The notes beneath the pieces were generated by a model, which saw only the letters and a list, made by a program, of their open reading frames with translations, did no database searches and was not told the origin of the DNA. DNA of 64,000 nt from Prostheceraeus crozeri (taxonomy: Eukaryota; Platyhelminthes; Polycladida; Euryleptidae): positions 248,001 to 312,000 of the forward strand of contig CAJQUW010011501.1 in assembly GCA_907163375.1 (NCBI GenBank), given 5' to 3'. Shown piece after piece: positions 10,810 through 22,645 of this stretch (position 1 is its first letter; each line of letters opens with the position of its first letter). The position numbers and the translations under genes are program-made.

Positions 10810-13800
10810 GTATGTAGAGTCATGGTTTGGTCAAAGATCGATTCGACTCAGATTTTCTTGATTGGTGAAACATAAATGAATCATTGATCAATTGCTGCCA
10901 CTAATGTCAAATTCCTGATCTGTGTATGAAATCACAGAATATGATTTTATATTTTAGAATATGATCACAGCATCTGATGATTATCTACATTTTTGTGGGA
11001 AATGTGTCTGTCCTTTGTAATATTCTTTGTATTATCGTCTTTATTGTAGCCTTTTCCTGGTGAATTTAGCAGGCGTGGCGTAGTGAATCATTACATTATA
11101 CCCTTGATATTAATTCATTGATGATATAGATCTGATCTCAGCACATTCTTAAGGTTTTGGCTCGAGACCGACCGCTTTGGGTCTCTGAGGACCATATCTC
11201 ACTCGAAGGAGCCAATATCTGAGGGTAGCCACTTTCAGAATGTTGTCCCACTCTTGATAATGAAGAGTTGAAGGAATTATGATTGCATCAAAATGCTTGA
11301 AAACTGAACTGAAAGCACAGTGTATTTGCAATATATGATAGCACTCCATGAAGATGATGAATTTCAAAAGTACATTAGTGAATGGACACCGCTCGCAATC
11401 GATATCTAAACTACGAACAAGACATCATTAATAATGACTACAGTCACAACCGCTACGTATTCCCACTATGATTGTGATTGTTTGTGGATTGGATGTGGAT
11501 GATCCCTGCACTACAGAGTGTGTTCAAATAATGTTATCTATCCTCATTCTTTCAATATCAAATGAATTGCTTTGATTTCTCTATCCATATTTTACCTGAA
11601 TTTCTTCCATGTAGTCTATATTATTACATTAATTATTATCGTATTCAAATTCGTAAAAATCTCATATTTTGATATTTTATGGAGGTCAAATGTGTGTTAA
11701 CTACACTAGGGATGAATTAATAACTTAGAACGTCAAAACAGTTGAGAATTCTTATCTTCGTTGAACTTGAAAAACAGCTGATTGTTTAAACAACGCGTTC
11801 GCGTGTCTTTGAAAGATGTCGAATTTTTGCAAGGATTGGATGTTTTTTGCTGTGTGTTGTCTTTAAAATGACAAAAATGAAGTAGGTAGGCGCGATCTGC
11901 GCTCGTACCATCAATGAATATCTACTCCTGGTTGTTCTGACTATTGTCTGGAAGACTTAAAAAATGCTTCGATGTCGACGGTGGTCACTTTGAATACCTA
12001 GGGTAGCTATTATCATGCGTTGATAGTCAATAGAAATTTGATAAATTTTGAATTTAATGTGCTTTTTTAAATTGTTACCTTTTTTAATGGGCACCCTGCA
12101 GTAGAAACGTCCCTACACTTTTGTTCACTAACTTTCTAGGAATTTGATTTACTTGTGTTCCGATACATTATACAGTAATCAATCTGCATGAGTTAGATTC
12201 TGAAATCTCAGGAATAGCGGATATCATGTCATGATGGAGTTAAGACCTGTAAAATGTACAGTATTGGATTGAATGTCGAATTGTCGAATGTGCATAAAAA
12301 AGCGCTGCTGTCTTCACGTTAAAGTTTTATCTCGTCATTGTATTGCCAACAAACACACTAGATGATGAGCAAATGCCCGAGAAAGTCCTAGTCATAGACC
12401 ACAATGTAGAACTCCCTGGGCATTGAGATGCTAATACGAACAAAGGTTGTGTTTGCTTGCGCTGTGCGGAACCATTTGTGGTACTTCTATTCCCCCCCCC
12501 CACATTTTTCAAGTTTTCCAAAATCATCAAATTTCGCCAAAGTTAGTCACATTGGGTTTAGAATAGACTTGATCTGTCACTAAGTGACACTACAACACGA
12601 CTGAGAAGTCTTCCTTGAACCCTGGGATGAAGGATTAGTCCCTTGGATACTCAGTTAGAATACAAGGTACAACTGTGATCTTCAAACTTCGTGTGATTGT
12701 TGTCTATAGACAAATGACGAGCAGTTGTCTAATTCTGAGGCTGCAAATGTTCTGCAAGTCAGATAAGAGGAGATTTACACACTCAATGGCATGCGACGTT
12801 AGTGAGACTGCCCGTAGGAGCAAGAGAAGATCATTGACGATGCAACACTAGCGGGTGTCAACAACAGAAATGTGGGGGAGGGGGGAAAGAATAGAAGTAC
12901 CCCATTTGTGACCTTTATCTTCGCAGTAAATAATTAGATGAATCGTTACAGGAGTCAAAAGCTAATTTTTACACTTACATGATGTGGGTGATATTAGAAT
13001 GACAAGAAAATACGCATAACCTCGAAGTCAACACGAGATTGATTCTAAACGAAATTTTGATGGCAGACTTTTCTGATATTCAATTAATCATAAACATGCT
13101 TTCATTGTGAAACTGCGTGTTGTGTCTATGGCATGTACAATTGTACATGTGCTATGTGTAAGATGCGTTAATCTAGATCGCCTTGTCATAGGAAAATTGA
13201 TCTTACTTTGTATTACCGAAATATTCTCAATAAGTAGCATGAAAGAGACACGTGCAATAATTATTTTCAGCAGTGTTTAAATTCGAAGACAATTCACGGT
13301 AAAGTGAGAGATAACTAAGAATGAGAATGGTTTGTCATCATGAATCGTGCAAGCTGAAATACAGATTATCTGATTTTTCTGTCTCTGCGTGTCAAACTGA
13401 ATTGAGCGCTATTTTTGCAAACATGCACATGTTACGTGTACTGCATCACGTGAAGCAATATTTTCTAAGTCAAAAGCGGAAGTTCAATTAATATTGATGA
13501 CTCACATCACACAAAGCGGTGATAATACATGATAAGTCCAGGGCTCGAAGAATCCACACCGGCAAAACTTTCCTCGTGTTAGTGGCATATGCATATCGAT
13601 CAATGCTACCTCAAAGTCGAAGGTGTTTATAAAATTAAAACATCGGGCGACAAATCGGTTAACTAATGGCCGTGCTCATAAGCGATGTTTGGGATTAACC
13701 GTTGTTTTAAAACTAAGTAGAGATTTTCAGAGCACCAGATGCAAGTCAAAGAGAATGCTTAATTGAGAACTTTCACTTCTTTGAGTGTTTTCGATGAATA

Positions 13801-15638
13801 AGGACGGCGTGGAATTGAGCAGACACAATTCTATCAGCATTTTATTTCTCAAAATTTTACTCATTGTCATTTCGACAAAAAGCAACAGAATTTACCTTTA
13901 AAATGATTACATTTAACATATTCATTCAGAGGATTGGAGACATGTTTGTGTTTTTCAGGTCTCGCTCTTATTTTAAAACAAAAAATCCAATAAATAAGAG
14001 CAAAACTACACAGACAACCTCTGAGGTCTCGGGATCCTCTTTGCATTTTATAACGAATTTTCAGAAAAATAGCTTAATATCAAGGCAATATTTGAAGATC
14101 AAAAAATTGACGAACACCAATAAAAGTTTATTCTCCATAAAAATGTTCAATATTTCGGCATGCGACTTAATCATGAACTATGAAAAAAAGAGTATAAAGA
14201 AAAGTGAATTTTGTATTTTAGCTTTGTTTGCTTTGTGGTATTTCTTTTCATAGTTCATGATTAAGTCGCATGCCGAAATATTGAACGTTTTTATTGACAA
14301 TAAGCTTTTATTGGTGTTCGTCAATTTTTTGATCTTCACAAAGCTCTCACCAATGGCGCACAATCTAAAAAAAGCAATATATGATCAAAGCTGAATGTGA
14401 TCTGTTTGAATGAGAAACGGGACCCGAAACGTCCTATATTTTACATTTCCATGCACTGTATTGTGTGCCGTATAACAGATGGAAGGACCATTTCTAATGC
14501 GAATGTGAAACACCTCCATATAAAGCTATTGGTTCAGCAGCATTTCCGACAAAGATAAGATGCATTTTATAGCCTGCTGCCGTTTTTTATGTTTTTGTAG
14601 TTTGAATCTTTTGCAGGAATCTAGAGAGTAAATAGATTTCTGAAAATGTTCACTTCCGATGGTCGAAATATTAAGTCTGTCTTCTTATTTCTATAAAATA
14701 TTGTAACAAGAAAATTATGTAACAAAGATAAGAATTATTAGTTTTATTTTTGATAAAACATTTTTGAGAAGCAATTTTCGAAAGAGATAAGAATGAAAAT
14801 TTTCACAACGCTTCGCTCATAGTCCATTGAGCATTCTCAAGAGTAAATACAAGAATTAATGACTGGATTAGATACATGAATTGATTACAAAGAGTGGAAA
14901 CTAGGCTAAAAGGAATAAAGTAAATCTTGCACTTGCATAGCTAACTTTATATGTAAAAACAAACATCTAGCAAATTGTGCTGCATAGACTTAGGAAAAGA
15001 AAGAGCAAACATGTTTTATTTTGTTGATTGATGATTTTTTACCCAAGTTTAAACAAATCATTGATTTATCATTTCTGAAGTGCATGATATCAAATGCAGA
15101 CAATGTTCTTGTGTACATTATGTTCCACATCGATATAGGCGCTAATGCTTGAGAGGAGCTGAAAACTTGCAGATACTCAAGCAAGTTTAAATAGCATTTC
15201 AAGCATTACATGAGAAAATACTTAACCAAAACATTGAGATACAGCATCGTTTCACCATACTCTAGATATAGAGGCAAAATTAATTAATGCACGCTACAGG
15301 CAAATGAGGTGACATACATCGTTGACCTGTAACAAAACTTCGTATTTAACTGAATGTCAATGATAATAGCGAACAGCAATATTTGACAGATAACAATCAA
15401 TATGTCATTGGAACTTTTGTCGATCTGAATGATGACTTTGCACAACAGAGTCGTATTATAATAGCATTCAAATATTTAAACGTAAACAAAAAGTTATTTA
15501 CGTCGTCCACCTTTCCATCGATCGTTTAAAGGCGAAGCGCCAAAGTGCTGTCTATTTTGTATATTGTGAACTCTAACAGAGATTGACAGTAAAAGAAAGT
15601 AGAGCTTGCATATAAATATTCATACGTCTTCCTTGTAG
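10810..15638 (+). other. Last intron of the host gene
   Basis: No coding region supported. It holds the inverted repeat at 14093-14338 and a poly-C run at 12493-12502. A weak 35-bp inverted match of the sequence around that run lies near 12866-12912. The rest shows nothing I can name. Confidence 0.5.
14093..14338. repeat. 94-bp-arm inverted repeat
   Basis: 14093-14186 and 14245-14338 are reverse complements with several mismatches, separated by 58 bp. The open frames that cover this region on each strand encode the same peptide (NISACDLIMNYEKK) because of the palindrome, so they are not genes. Probably a small foldback element in the last host intron. Confidence 0.75.
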
Positions 15639-15871
15639 ATCAAGATGAGTTGGAACCGACGCCGCTAAGTGTGTGCCTAAAACTTGTACTGGAATCACGG
15701 CAAGAACAATTGTCTTGGGAACAAAAGCAGCGAATGAAGGCAGAGATAAAGTCTCTTGAAGAAACTGAGCTTCGTGCAAGCTCAGAGAAAGTTCTTCGAG
15801 AAAAAATTAAGCATGAACTAGATAAAAGAAAGTCTCATCAAGCAACCGCTATACCGTGGATAAATGATTGA
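15639..15871 (+). CDS. Host IQ-motif gene, last exon
   Basis: Terminal exon after ttccttgtag. It encodes a 77-residue C-terminus: an acidic start (DQDELEPTPL), then a long Glu/Lys/Arg/Gln-rich segment with the look of a coiled coil, ending in TAIPWIND before the TGA. Phase matches exon G. This gives a clear 3' end for the host gene, 640 bp before element 1. Confidence 0.75.
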
Positions 15872-16510
15872 TGAGCTCTGAGATCTCTTCCTTAAATTGA
15901 TACAGGTGATCGTGAACTGTGATATTTTGTTATGAAAGTGTATAGAGAATGTATTTTGTTATAAATCCTAACACCATAAGCATTCTGTGATCAGCAATAC
16001 AGCATTTTTCAATGACTTTTTGTTTTCCATGTGAAGAATCAATCAAGCATGACTCAGATGTTGGTGATTAATTCATTTTATCCTCAGGATTATAGTTTGT
16101 TCCCTCAAAGTCATGAATTGATACAAATTTTGAAGGGTGAGCTCTACGGCCCCTCTTTTATGGTAGCTGCTAGAAGAAGGACCTACGCATTAGAGTAGAA
16201 AAATAATCCTAACCCTTTCATCATGAATTATTTTCAAAATTTATGTTTTTTATAAAAATAATTTTCAAATTGCGGCCGTTGAGAGCTTATGTCACTGAAA
16301 TACAGGGCCCAGTAAATTATCAAAATCATCTAAATTAGTAATATTCGAAAACGCGCAATGGTTATTTGCTATATGTCTATTAATCGAAGTTGCATCAAAG
16401 TGAGACTCGCAAAGTTGACATATAGAGAATAGTTACCTAATTCAGTATATTTACTAGGCTGCAAAATTTGATGCATTTTAGTTTAGCCTACTCAAATAAC
16501 TTTCAAAATG
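15872..16510. other. Host 3' flank and spacer before element 1
   Basis: AT-rich sequence after the host stop codon, with no gene or repeat that I can support. The first TSD copy of element 1 starts at 16511. Confidence 0.5.
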
Positions 16511-16516
16511 AATGCT
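16511..16516. repeat. Target-site duplication, left copy
   Basis: AATGCT directly before the element terminus AGTAGC; identical to 41562-41567. Confidence 0.9.
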
Positions 16517-16773
16517 AGTAGCAAATTCTAGCCCCTTTCCGCCCCATTTGCACTTAAGTACATGTGCACTTTTATCGGAGCACACGCCCACGCATCGGGT
16601 AGCGAAGAAGACAGGAAACGGAGCACACGCCCACGCATCAGAGCACGGAGCACGCATCGGCGCACTTGGGGGTAGAGCACGGAGCATCAATCGGAGCACG
16701 CGGCGCCGAGCACGTGTGATGAGTCACCGCAGGGTATATAAGGAAAGGCGCTGTCAGAGAAATTCATTCTCAT
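16517..16773 (+). repeat. Left terminal inverted repeat of element 1
   Basis: 257 bp, reverse complement of 41305-41561 with one mismatch seen by eye (16715 against 41363). Inside are repeated GGAGCAC / CGGAGCACAC units, two copies of ACGCCCACGCATC, and a TATATAAG box near the inner end. The TIR thus serves both as replication/integration end and as promoter. Confidence 0.92.
16735..16742 (+). promoter_or_regulatory. TATA box in left TIR (PolB promoter)
   Basis: TATATAAG, 38 bp before the PolB start codon, downstream of GTGCTCCG/CGGAGCAC repeats in the TIR. Confidence 0.75.
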
Positions 16774-16780
16774 TCTATCC

Positions 16781-19700
16781 ATGCAGTACACGTGTGAATT
16801 CTGCTGTCAGTCCTTCTCTCGCTTTCAAGACTGTATTGCCCATGGAGCAGCGGAGACGGGTCGCAACTATTGTTGGACGTGCTGTAAATGGTATGGAGAC
16901 GAACACGATTGCCGCGCGTTTAATTATGGTGATGACAATGACTTGCTGTGTCTGGATTGCGACGGAAGTTTCGATGTAGAGGCGTACCATAAGCATGCGT
17001 GTGTGGGACGGTGTCGCTACTGCGATACAGTGGTGAATGCTGAAGCGGAAGGATGGGATGAACATTTGTGTCCCTACCTGTTTGAGTTCATGCAAGAGGG
17101 CGGTGCAGCTGTGGAAGAAGAACGGATCATGGACGGTCGCGGATATAATTATCGATTTACCCCTCATCAAGCCACGAATGAATGGAAGGTATATTTAAAT
17201 TCAATGTATGCGGACTTATATCGTGTCATTGTACAACAACACCCCCACGAGGACGTGAAAGTGTTTGTGAGTATGAGACTCAGGTTTGCCAAGATGGATA
17301 TGTCGACGGGCGAAGAGGAAGTGAGAGACATCACCACACCCTCATACATTCACGAAGGCGTCCAAGCACGCAACTTTGATACATGGTTCGGTGACATGGT
17401 GTCAATGTTTGAAGAATTTATTGAAGACTATCGAGAAGACGGATCAGGATTTGCGGTGAAGGAAGTGTTGGAGTTACTAGTTCAAACAAGTTCCTTCCCT
17501 AATTTTCGCATGGGCGCACCGATTCCTATCCACCGAGATATCAAGCTCTGCAAAGGCATATGTGTGTTTGAGCGCAACACATATACATCGCATTGTTTTC
17601 AAGACAGTGTCCTCTATGCACTGGCCTACCAAGACAATCGCATTCCTCGACGTGTTCGTGCTAATTCCCGCGCCAAGACATCCTATGACATTTATCAGAA
17701 TCGACTTCCTGCAGTGCGCATGTTGAATTTGAACCAATATTATCATCTAGACTTTTCCATGATGACGTCAGAGGGGTTGATGAATACACGGGATATTCAA
17801 GAGTTTGAAAAGAAGAACAATATCATTCTTCGTATCCACGTGCATGACAGTAAAGGATTTGTGGGCCAATTATACCCGGTCCGTCAAGCTGTGAAGGAGA
17901 ACACACGCATCGTTCATCTGGTGATGGTGACGCGGTACGATATGGAGGATCAGTCTGGACATTTTCTTCCCGTGACGGATTTTCAGAAATGTGCTCGCAT
18001 GTGGTATCGGAATATGAGCCAAACGCAAGTAAAACGATTTGAAACATGCGAGTTATGTAGCTTACGATTTAATTTCTACGAGAAGGGGATGAAGTATGGA
18101 AAGACAAAGGATATGGCACACAAAGAACGTGTGGAGCATCAAGCCAAATGCGATGGAGGATTTTTTCAGATGGAAACGACCCCGGAAGATACGAAACCGC
18201 ACGAATTTATCGACCACGCGAAAACCACTCAACCCCTCGCTGTGATGTATGCGGACATTGAGAGCATGATTGATTCCGTGTCCAAGAAGCATACGGCAGC
18301 GTATGTGGGATCCTATGTGGTGTGGCATCCGGCGCTGGACAAGAAAGAATCGGTGGTGATCCATAAGGGGAACGAGTGCATTCCTGCCTTTATTACACAC
18401 ATCAGACAGGTGGTCTGGTTGATGTTTGATCACATGAAAGCGACAAACCGTAACATGACGCTGACGGAGGATGATCTGCGGGACTATGAACAGACAGCTC
18501 AATGTAACATGTGCAGATGTGATGTAAAACCCCAGAAGCAAGGTGAAAAGAATGGGCCTACGACCAAGGTGCGAGACCACGATCATATCACGGGCAAATA
18601 TCTGCAAACCCTGTGCAATGCATGTAACCTGCGACGACGTCAATCCCGGAACACATTAAACATCTTGTTTCTCAATTGAAAGGGATATGACAGTCACCAG
18701 GTGATTGTACAAGGGTTTACCAAGTTGGATCACAAGTATAAGATCGAGCCCCTTTATGTGTCAGGAGACAAGACGTTGGGAGTGACCATCGTTCTTCCCA
18801 TGCCATCCAATACCCTATATAAACTCCGATTCATCGATTCATGTCAGTTTTTGAAAGACTCTCTAAACAATTTGTCAACGACCATCAGTGACTTTCCTCA
18901 CTCAAATCACATATTGAGCAACGTCTATCCGAATTGCGATCACACATCTATTCGGAAAGGATATTTTCCCTATACATATTTTGACTGCTGGAATCGTATC
19001 CACGAGACTCAATTGCCTCCGAAGAAAGCATTTTATAATGATTTGAGTGAGAAGGAGTTGGAAGAGGATGAGTATGCTATGGCACAAAAGGCGTGGACAG
19101 AGACGGGGTGCAGCACGTTTGAAGATTATATCCACTATTATTTGACAGTGGATGTAGCCTTGCTCGCAGACATCTTCGAACACTTTCGAAGTGAAATACG
19201 CGATGTGTCTGCATTGGACCCCATCCACTATTTCGGCACACCTGGCTTGACCTATTCATTTTTCTTTAAAAAGACACAGGTCAAGTTGGAGAAATTGCAT
19301 GACGTGGATATGTACCGCGTGTTTGAAGCAGGGATTCGTGGAGGGATGACATTTGTGAATCAGCACCGCGCGCAAGCAGAAGAAGGTACTCACCTGTTTT
19401 ACATCGATGCGAACAGTTTATACGGTGCGGCCATGATGGGACCTTTGCCGAAAGATTGTTTTGCCTGGGTACGACCGGAGGTCTTGGTGGACATCAACGA
19501 CGAATGGGTGAGACGATACAATGTCAATGGCACCACGGGTCATGTACTGTGCGTCGATTTGGAATATCCCCCACACGTCCAAGATGCTACGGAAGATTTA
19601 CCATTGGCTCCTTACCGCGGGACGGCGAAATGGGAGGACATGTCTCCCTATATGCAAGAGCTATGGCAAGAGTTGAACGGGAACCGACCCTTTCACTCAG

Positions 19701-20968
19701 CCAACAAGTTAATGATGACGCACGAGAATCGCAAAGAGTATGTAGTACATATCGCTGCTCTCAAGTATTATGTGGAGAAGGGCTTACATATCACCAAGGT
19801 TCATTACGGGATCTCCTTCAACCAAGAACCGTATATTCGCCCCTATGTTCAATACCATACGCAAGAACGCGCCAAGGCCACCACGAAAATGCGCCGCAAT
19901 CTCCACAAGTTGATGGTGAACGCACTGTACGGTAAGACAATGGAGAATGTGCGGAAATATGGGAAGCACTATTTTGTTCGATCACCGAATGTATTTAGCA
20001 AATGGACACGTCATCCCTATTGCCAATCTTTCTTCAACATCAGCGACAAAGCCGTGGTGGTGAATGTGCGCAAGACCAAGGTAGACTTGAACAAGCCCAT
20101 TTATATCGGGCAATGCATCCTGGACAACAGCAAGATTATTATGTACAAGCTGTTTGACCAGTGGAAAGCCAACAAGACGTGCACCTCAGTGGAACTCATT
20201 GGTGGGGACACAGACTCCTTCTTCCTCAAAGTCCGCAGCCGGTATACACGCGAAGAAGTGCTGCGTTCGTTTGACAACATCCCCAATTTTATTGATACGG
20301 AGGCGAAAGGTGTTCTCGATACCTCAAATTACCCCGTGAGTCATCCAGAGAGACGTACCGAGAATGCAAATCGTTTGGGATGTTTCAAGGACGAGTGTGT
20401 GGGGGATAGGGTGAAGGAGTTTGTATGTTTGAGTGCCAAGATGTACTCTTACATTGTCCTCAAAGGCAATGAGGAAGAAATCCACGACTGTCGCATGAAA
20501 GGAGTGTGTCAAGCAAAGAAGCGACAAGTGAAACATCAGAATTATGTGGACGCCTTCGAAAAACATTCCGTTACCACAGTGTTACAAACCCTCCTCCAAT
20601 CCCAACACCACGTGATGAGAACAGTGACGCAAGTGAAGAAGGCCTTAAGTATCTGGGAGGACAAGCGGTGTTGGTATTTACCCAATCGGAGCCTTCCCTA
20701 CGGTAACCATCGCCTATATGAAGAAGGGTATCTACACCCCGCTCTCAAAAATGTCAAGGATCTGCAACCGCATGGTGGAGCTCAGAGCATCCTCCGCAAT
20801 ACCACTGCAGACATTGTTACCGCAACTCCCTCTGGCCACCTACCGAGCATCACGCCCTTGTCGAGTCTATTGGAAATGGAACTCTTCGGTTGCTGTACAG
20901 ATTTTTCCACGGGGGTGTATCCAAATTTTGGGCAACCACTCCCTGGAAACCTACGATCGTATTTGTAA
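16781..20968 (+). pseudogene. PolB: DNA polymerase B, element 1 (one in-frame stop)
   Basis: Replicative family B polymerase, expected to act in protein-primed copying of the element in the nucleus. N-terminus: Cys/His zinc-finger-like segments (residues about 4-110, with AYHKHACVGRCRYCD). Further on: a second Cys cluster near 420-460, exonuclease motif YADIES near 490, an endonuclease VII-like zinc motif (CNMC ... RDHDHITGKY ... LCNACN) at about 574-620, motif A DANSLYG near 875, motif B KLMVNALYGKT near 1043 and motif C GGDTDSFF near 1141. A TGA at 18677-18679 interrupts the frame inside the conserved segment just before KGYDSH; both halves are otherwise in the same frame. Beyond about 20710 the C-terminus has no match in the element 2 polymerase and overlaps the TBP-like gene, so the native stop was perhaps lost. 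Promoter: the TIR TATA box. Confidence 0.92.
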
Positions 20969-21293
20969 AGAGATGCGCCAATTACTCGCCCCCTACGGAT
21001 TGGACGTGAGCGACCCAATCACAAAATCCTGCACCGTTCAATGTCAATGGAACTATACAAAAGACCGCATGCAAACCATTCAACAGTTACCATCGTCATC
21101 AGTGATTTCCAACGAGCGCGAACTGTTTCCCGGAACGTTAATACGCAAAGGTAATTTACACTGTTCCTTCTTTTCCAACGGAAGTGTGATTGTGACGGGT
21201 GTTTTATCGATTGCAGAAGCGGAATCGTTGGTGGAAGACATTCTCAACTCCCTATTCGAAGGAGAGTCCCTCAATGAATCGGACAGCAACTAG
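20751..21293 (+). CDS. TATA-binding-protein-like factor, element 1
   Basis: About 180 residues in two imperfect repeats that follow the TBP saddle pattern. Repeat 1 has a QLP...Y...RP segment and then VAVQIFPRGCIQILG, where TBP has a strand-turn-strand ending in C/V-T-G. Repeat 2 has NERELFPGTLIRK and then FFSNGSVIVTG, closely matching the TBP signature E-L-F-P-G-L-x-R ... F-x-x-G-x-V-x-x-T-G. Each repeat ends in a helix. The element 2 protein at 60361-60905 aligns along the whole length, which supports both. The start is set at the Met that gives the same N-terminal length; an upstream Met at 20718 is possible. It overlaps the PolB tail by about 218 bp and the RING gene by 20 bp, and is probably expressed from the PolB side. 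Confidence 0.75.
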   Translation: MSRICNRMVELRASSAIPLQTLLPQLPLATYRASRPCRVYWKWNSSVAVQIFPRGCIQILGNHSLETYDRICKEMRQLLAPYGLDVSDPITKSCTVQCQWNYTKDRMQTIQQLPSSSVISNERELFPGTLIRKGNLHCSFFSNGSVIVTGVLSIAEAESLVEDILNSLFEGESLNESDSN

Positions 21294-21777
21294 TATCCCA
21301 ACGTCGTGGGTTGTCGCAAGAGATCTGGGATATTCATTCAAAGCGATAGAAACGGTAACACATCTCAATGAAACGATCACTGCTGGTGAATTAGTGGATC
21401 GACTCATGGATCTTGATAAGCACGCTATGAATCACCATTTGGAGCGTAGGTGGATCGAGGATGTCTCCCTGCCACACTGCAATACAATGACATTGGCGCG
21501 ATCTGGAGTGAAAAAAGTGAAAAAAGTGAGATTTGCAACGGATGTGTCAGATAACTCTTCCCATAAAAGTGACTTTAGAAAGAAATTAGAAGAAGAGACA
21601 TTTCAATTATTATGTGAACGCAACTGTGTTAGATGTTTTAAACAGGAACGGTCCCTTCTCTTTCTACCATGTTCTCATAATGTTATGTGTTCTACATGTT
21701 ATAATGCCTTGGAAACGTTATCTTGTCCCCTTTGTGATCAAGACATTGCTTCAACAGTCACTGTCTATCGTGCATGA
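21274..21777 (+). CDS. IAP-type UBA/RING protein, element 1
   Basis: 167 residues. The C-terminal 55 carry a C3HC4 RING of the kind found at the end of inhibitor-of-apoptosis proteins: CVRC, LPCSHNVMCSTC, CPLC and a terminal T-V-x-V-Y-R-A tail. Residues about 10-45 (VARDLGYSFKAIETVTHL) look like an IAP UBA domain. No BIR repeat is present. Known role of the family: RING E3 ubiquitin ligase activity and, in insect viruses, blocking of host cell death; here that is inference. The start is the first Met, overlapping the end of the TBP-like gene by 20 bp. A polyadenylation signal follows at 21868. Confidence 0.75.
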   Translation: MNRTATSIPTSWVVARDLGYSFKAIETVTHLNETITAGELVDRLMDLDKHAMNHHLERRWIEDVSLPHCNTMTLARSGVKKVKKVRFATDVSDNSSHKSDFRKKLEEETFQLLCERNCVRCFKQERSLLFLPCSHNVMCSTCYNALETLSCPLCDQDIASTVTVYRA

Positions 21778-21867
21778 TGTACGGAAAAACTCTGTGTACA
21801 GTGTATAGTGTACTATCACAAGTGACTGAACCTTGTACAAAACCTTGTAGTATTACCCTCTGTCTGA

Positions 21868-21873
21868 AATAAA
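21868..21873 (+). terminator. Polyadenylation signal, left gene block
   Basis: AATAAA 91 bp after the RING stop codon, between converging transcripts (PolB-TBP-RING and the minus-strand virion genes). Confidence 0.5.
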
Positions 21874-21893
21874 AATACAATCATTGACATGAT

Positions 21894-22526
21894 TCATTTC
21901 TTTATTGACTTCAAAACATGGGATAATGTAGAATACAAATAGGAATAGACAATTTTATCATTGAAGGACAAGTAGGTTTGAATGAGTTCTTGATCTTTCT
22001 CGTAAGCATCCAATGTTCGAAAGAAAGTCAGTGTTTTTTCCATAGACGTGTTAAAAGGGCGTTGGTTTAAAAAGTAAATACAGTAAGCACCACAATAGGC
22101 TTTAGGTCCTTGTATACGCAGAGGGCGACGATAGTTTAGAGGATAAGGTGTTGTCGATAACCATTCGGTCACATGCGGATAGTGAGATGGAGTGAGTCCA
22201 TAAGAGTCAAAGAATTCGCACACGCGTTGATCCGCATTTTGATAAAAGGCCAACCAATGCTTGCCAGGTTGATGAGAGCGATCACTATTGACAATAAGTG
22301 TCTTTGATTCCGTGGAATGAGCAGGAAGTAGATCAGCAGGAAACACACCTTGGAAGGGAACGTAAGAAGATTGGAGGAGGCGATGAGCAAACGTTTGACA
22401 ACTACACTGAATAGCACAGAGAAAATCATCTTCGCACATGCAGGCATTGAGTAAATGTTTCTCTTGTAATTGATTCATACCCTGCATGATTCCTTCGATT
22501 TCCGTGTTGCTTAACCAGTCTCCCAT
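21894..22526 (-). CDS. Adenain-like cysteine protease, element 1
   Basis: 210 residues. Catalytic features of the adenovirus-type (C5) maturation protease are visible in order: His in GKHWLAFY (about 100), an acidic residue in FFDSYG (about 118) and the nucleophile Cys in PKAYCGAYCIYFL (about 150). Known role: cleaves capsid and core precursors during particle maturation. The element 2 enzyme at 60932-61393 starts with the same W-L-x-x-x-x-I pattern, supporting this start. A short overlapping frame (22614 back to 22426) begins with a Met about 27 bp after a motif like the late promoter. It could be a leader ORF or a lost N-terminal extension. Confidence 0.85.
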   Translation of the reverse strand: MGDWLSNTEIEGIMQGMNQLQEKHLLNACMCEDDFLCAIQCSCQTFAHRLLQSSYVPFQGVFPADLLPAHSTESKTLIVNSDRSHQPGKHWLAFYQNADQRVCEFFDSYGLTPSHYPHVTEWLSTTPYPLNYRRPLRIQGPKAYCGAYCIYFLNQRPFNTSMEKTLTFFRTLDAYEKDQELIQTYLSFNDKIVYSYLYSTLSHVLKSIKK

Positions 22527-22645
22527 TCAGCCAACGCTGAGCTTTAATGAGACGGTGTTGATAAAGAGATGTCCAAGCGATAGGAGGAATGTGATTCTCG
22601 GGCTCCTTCACCATATCTTATGAGGATGTCCATGCGCGCCAACAC

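Larger units (their letters stand above)
2660..15871 (+). other. Host gene locus: IQ-motif coiled-coil protein, last eight exons
   Basis: Eight exons can be chained with matching phases: 2660-2806, 2871-2939, 6865-7130, 7190-7324, 8557-8712, 8794-8811, 10726-10809 and 15639-15871 (stop). Each internal junction has a plausible 3' splice site (AG after a pyrimidine tract) and a GT donor, and every split codon restores the frame. The protein has an IQ-type motif (IIQKWVRGWLTR) that in known families binds calmodulin-like proteins, and a charged helical C-terminus. I do not recognise the exact gene. The 5' exons are missing. Element 1 sits about 640 bp after its stop codon. The introns are packed with transposon remnants, typical of an invertebrate host gene. 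Confidence 0.75.

Noticed and set aside
12470-12912. Short inverted match around poly-C/poly-G runs as a transposon end pair
   Set aside because: Similarity covers only about 35 bp and depends on the homopolymer; no target duplication.
13864-14363. Open frames of 129 and 61 codons on both strands
   Set aside because: They encode the same peptide only because they cover a palindrome; no coding pattern.
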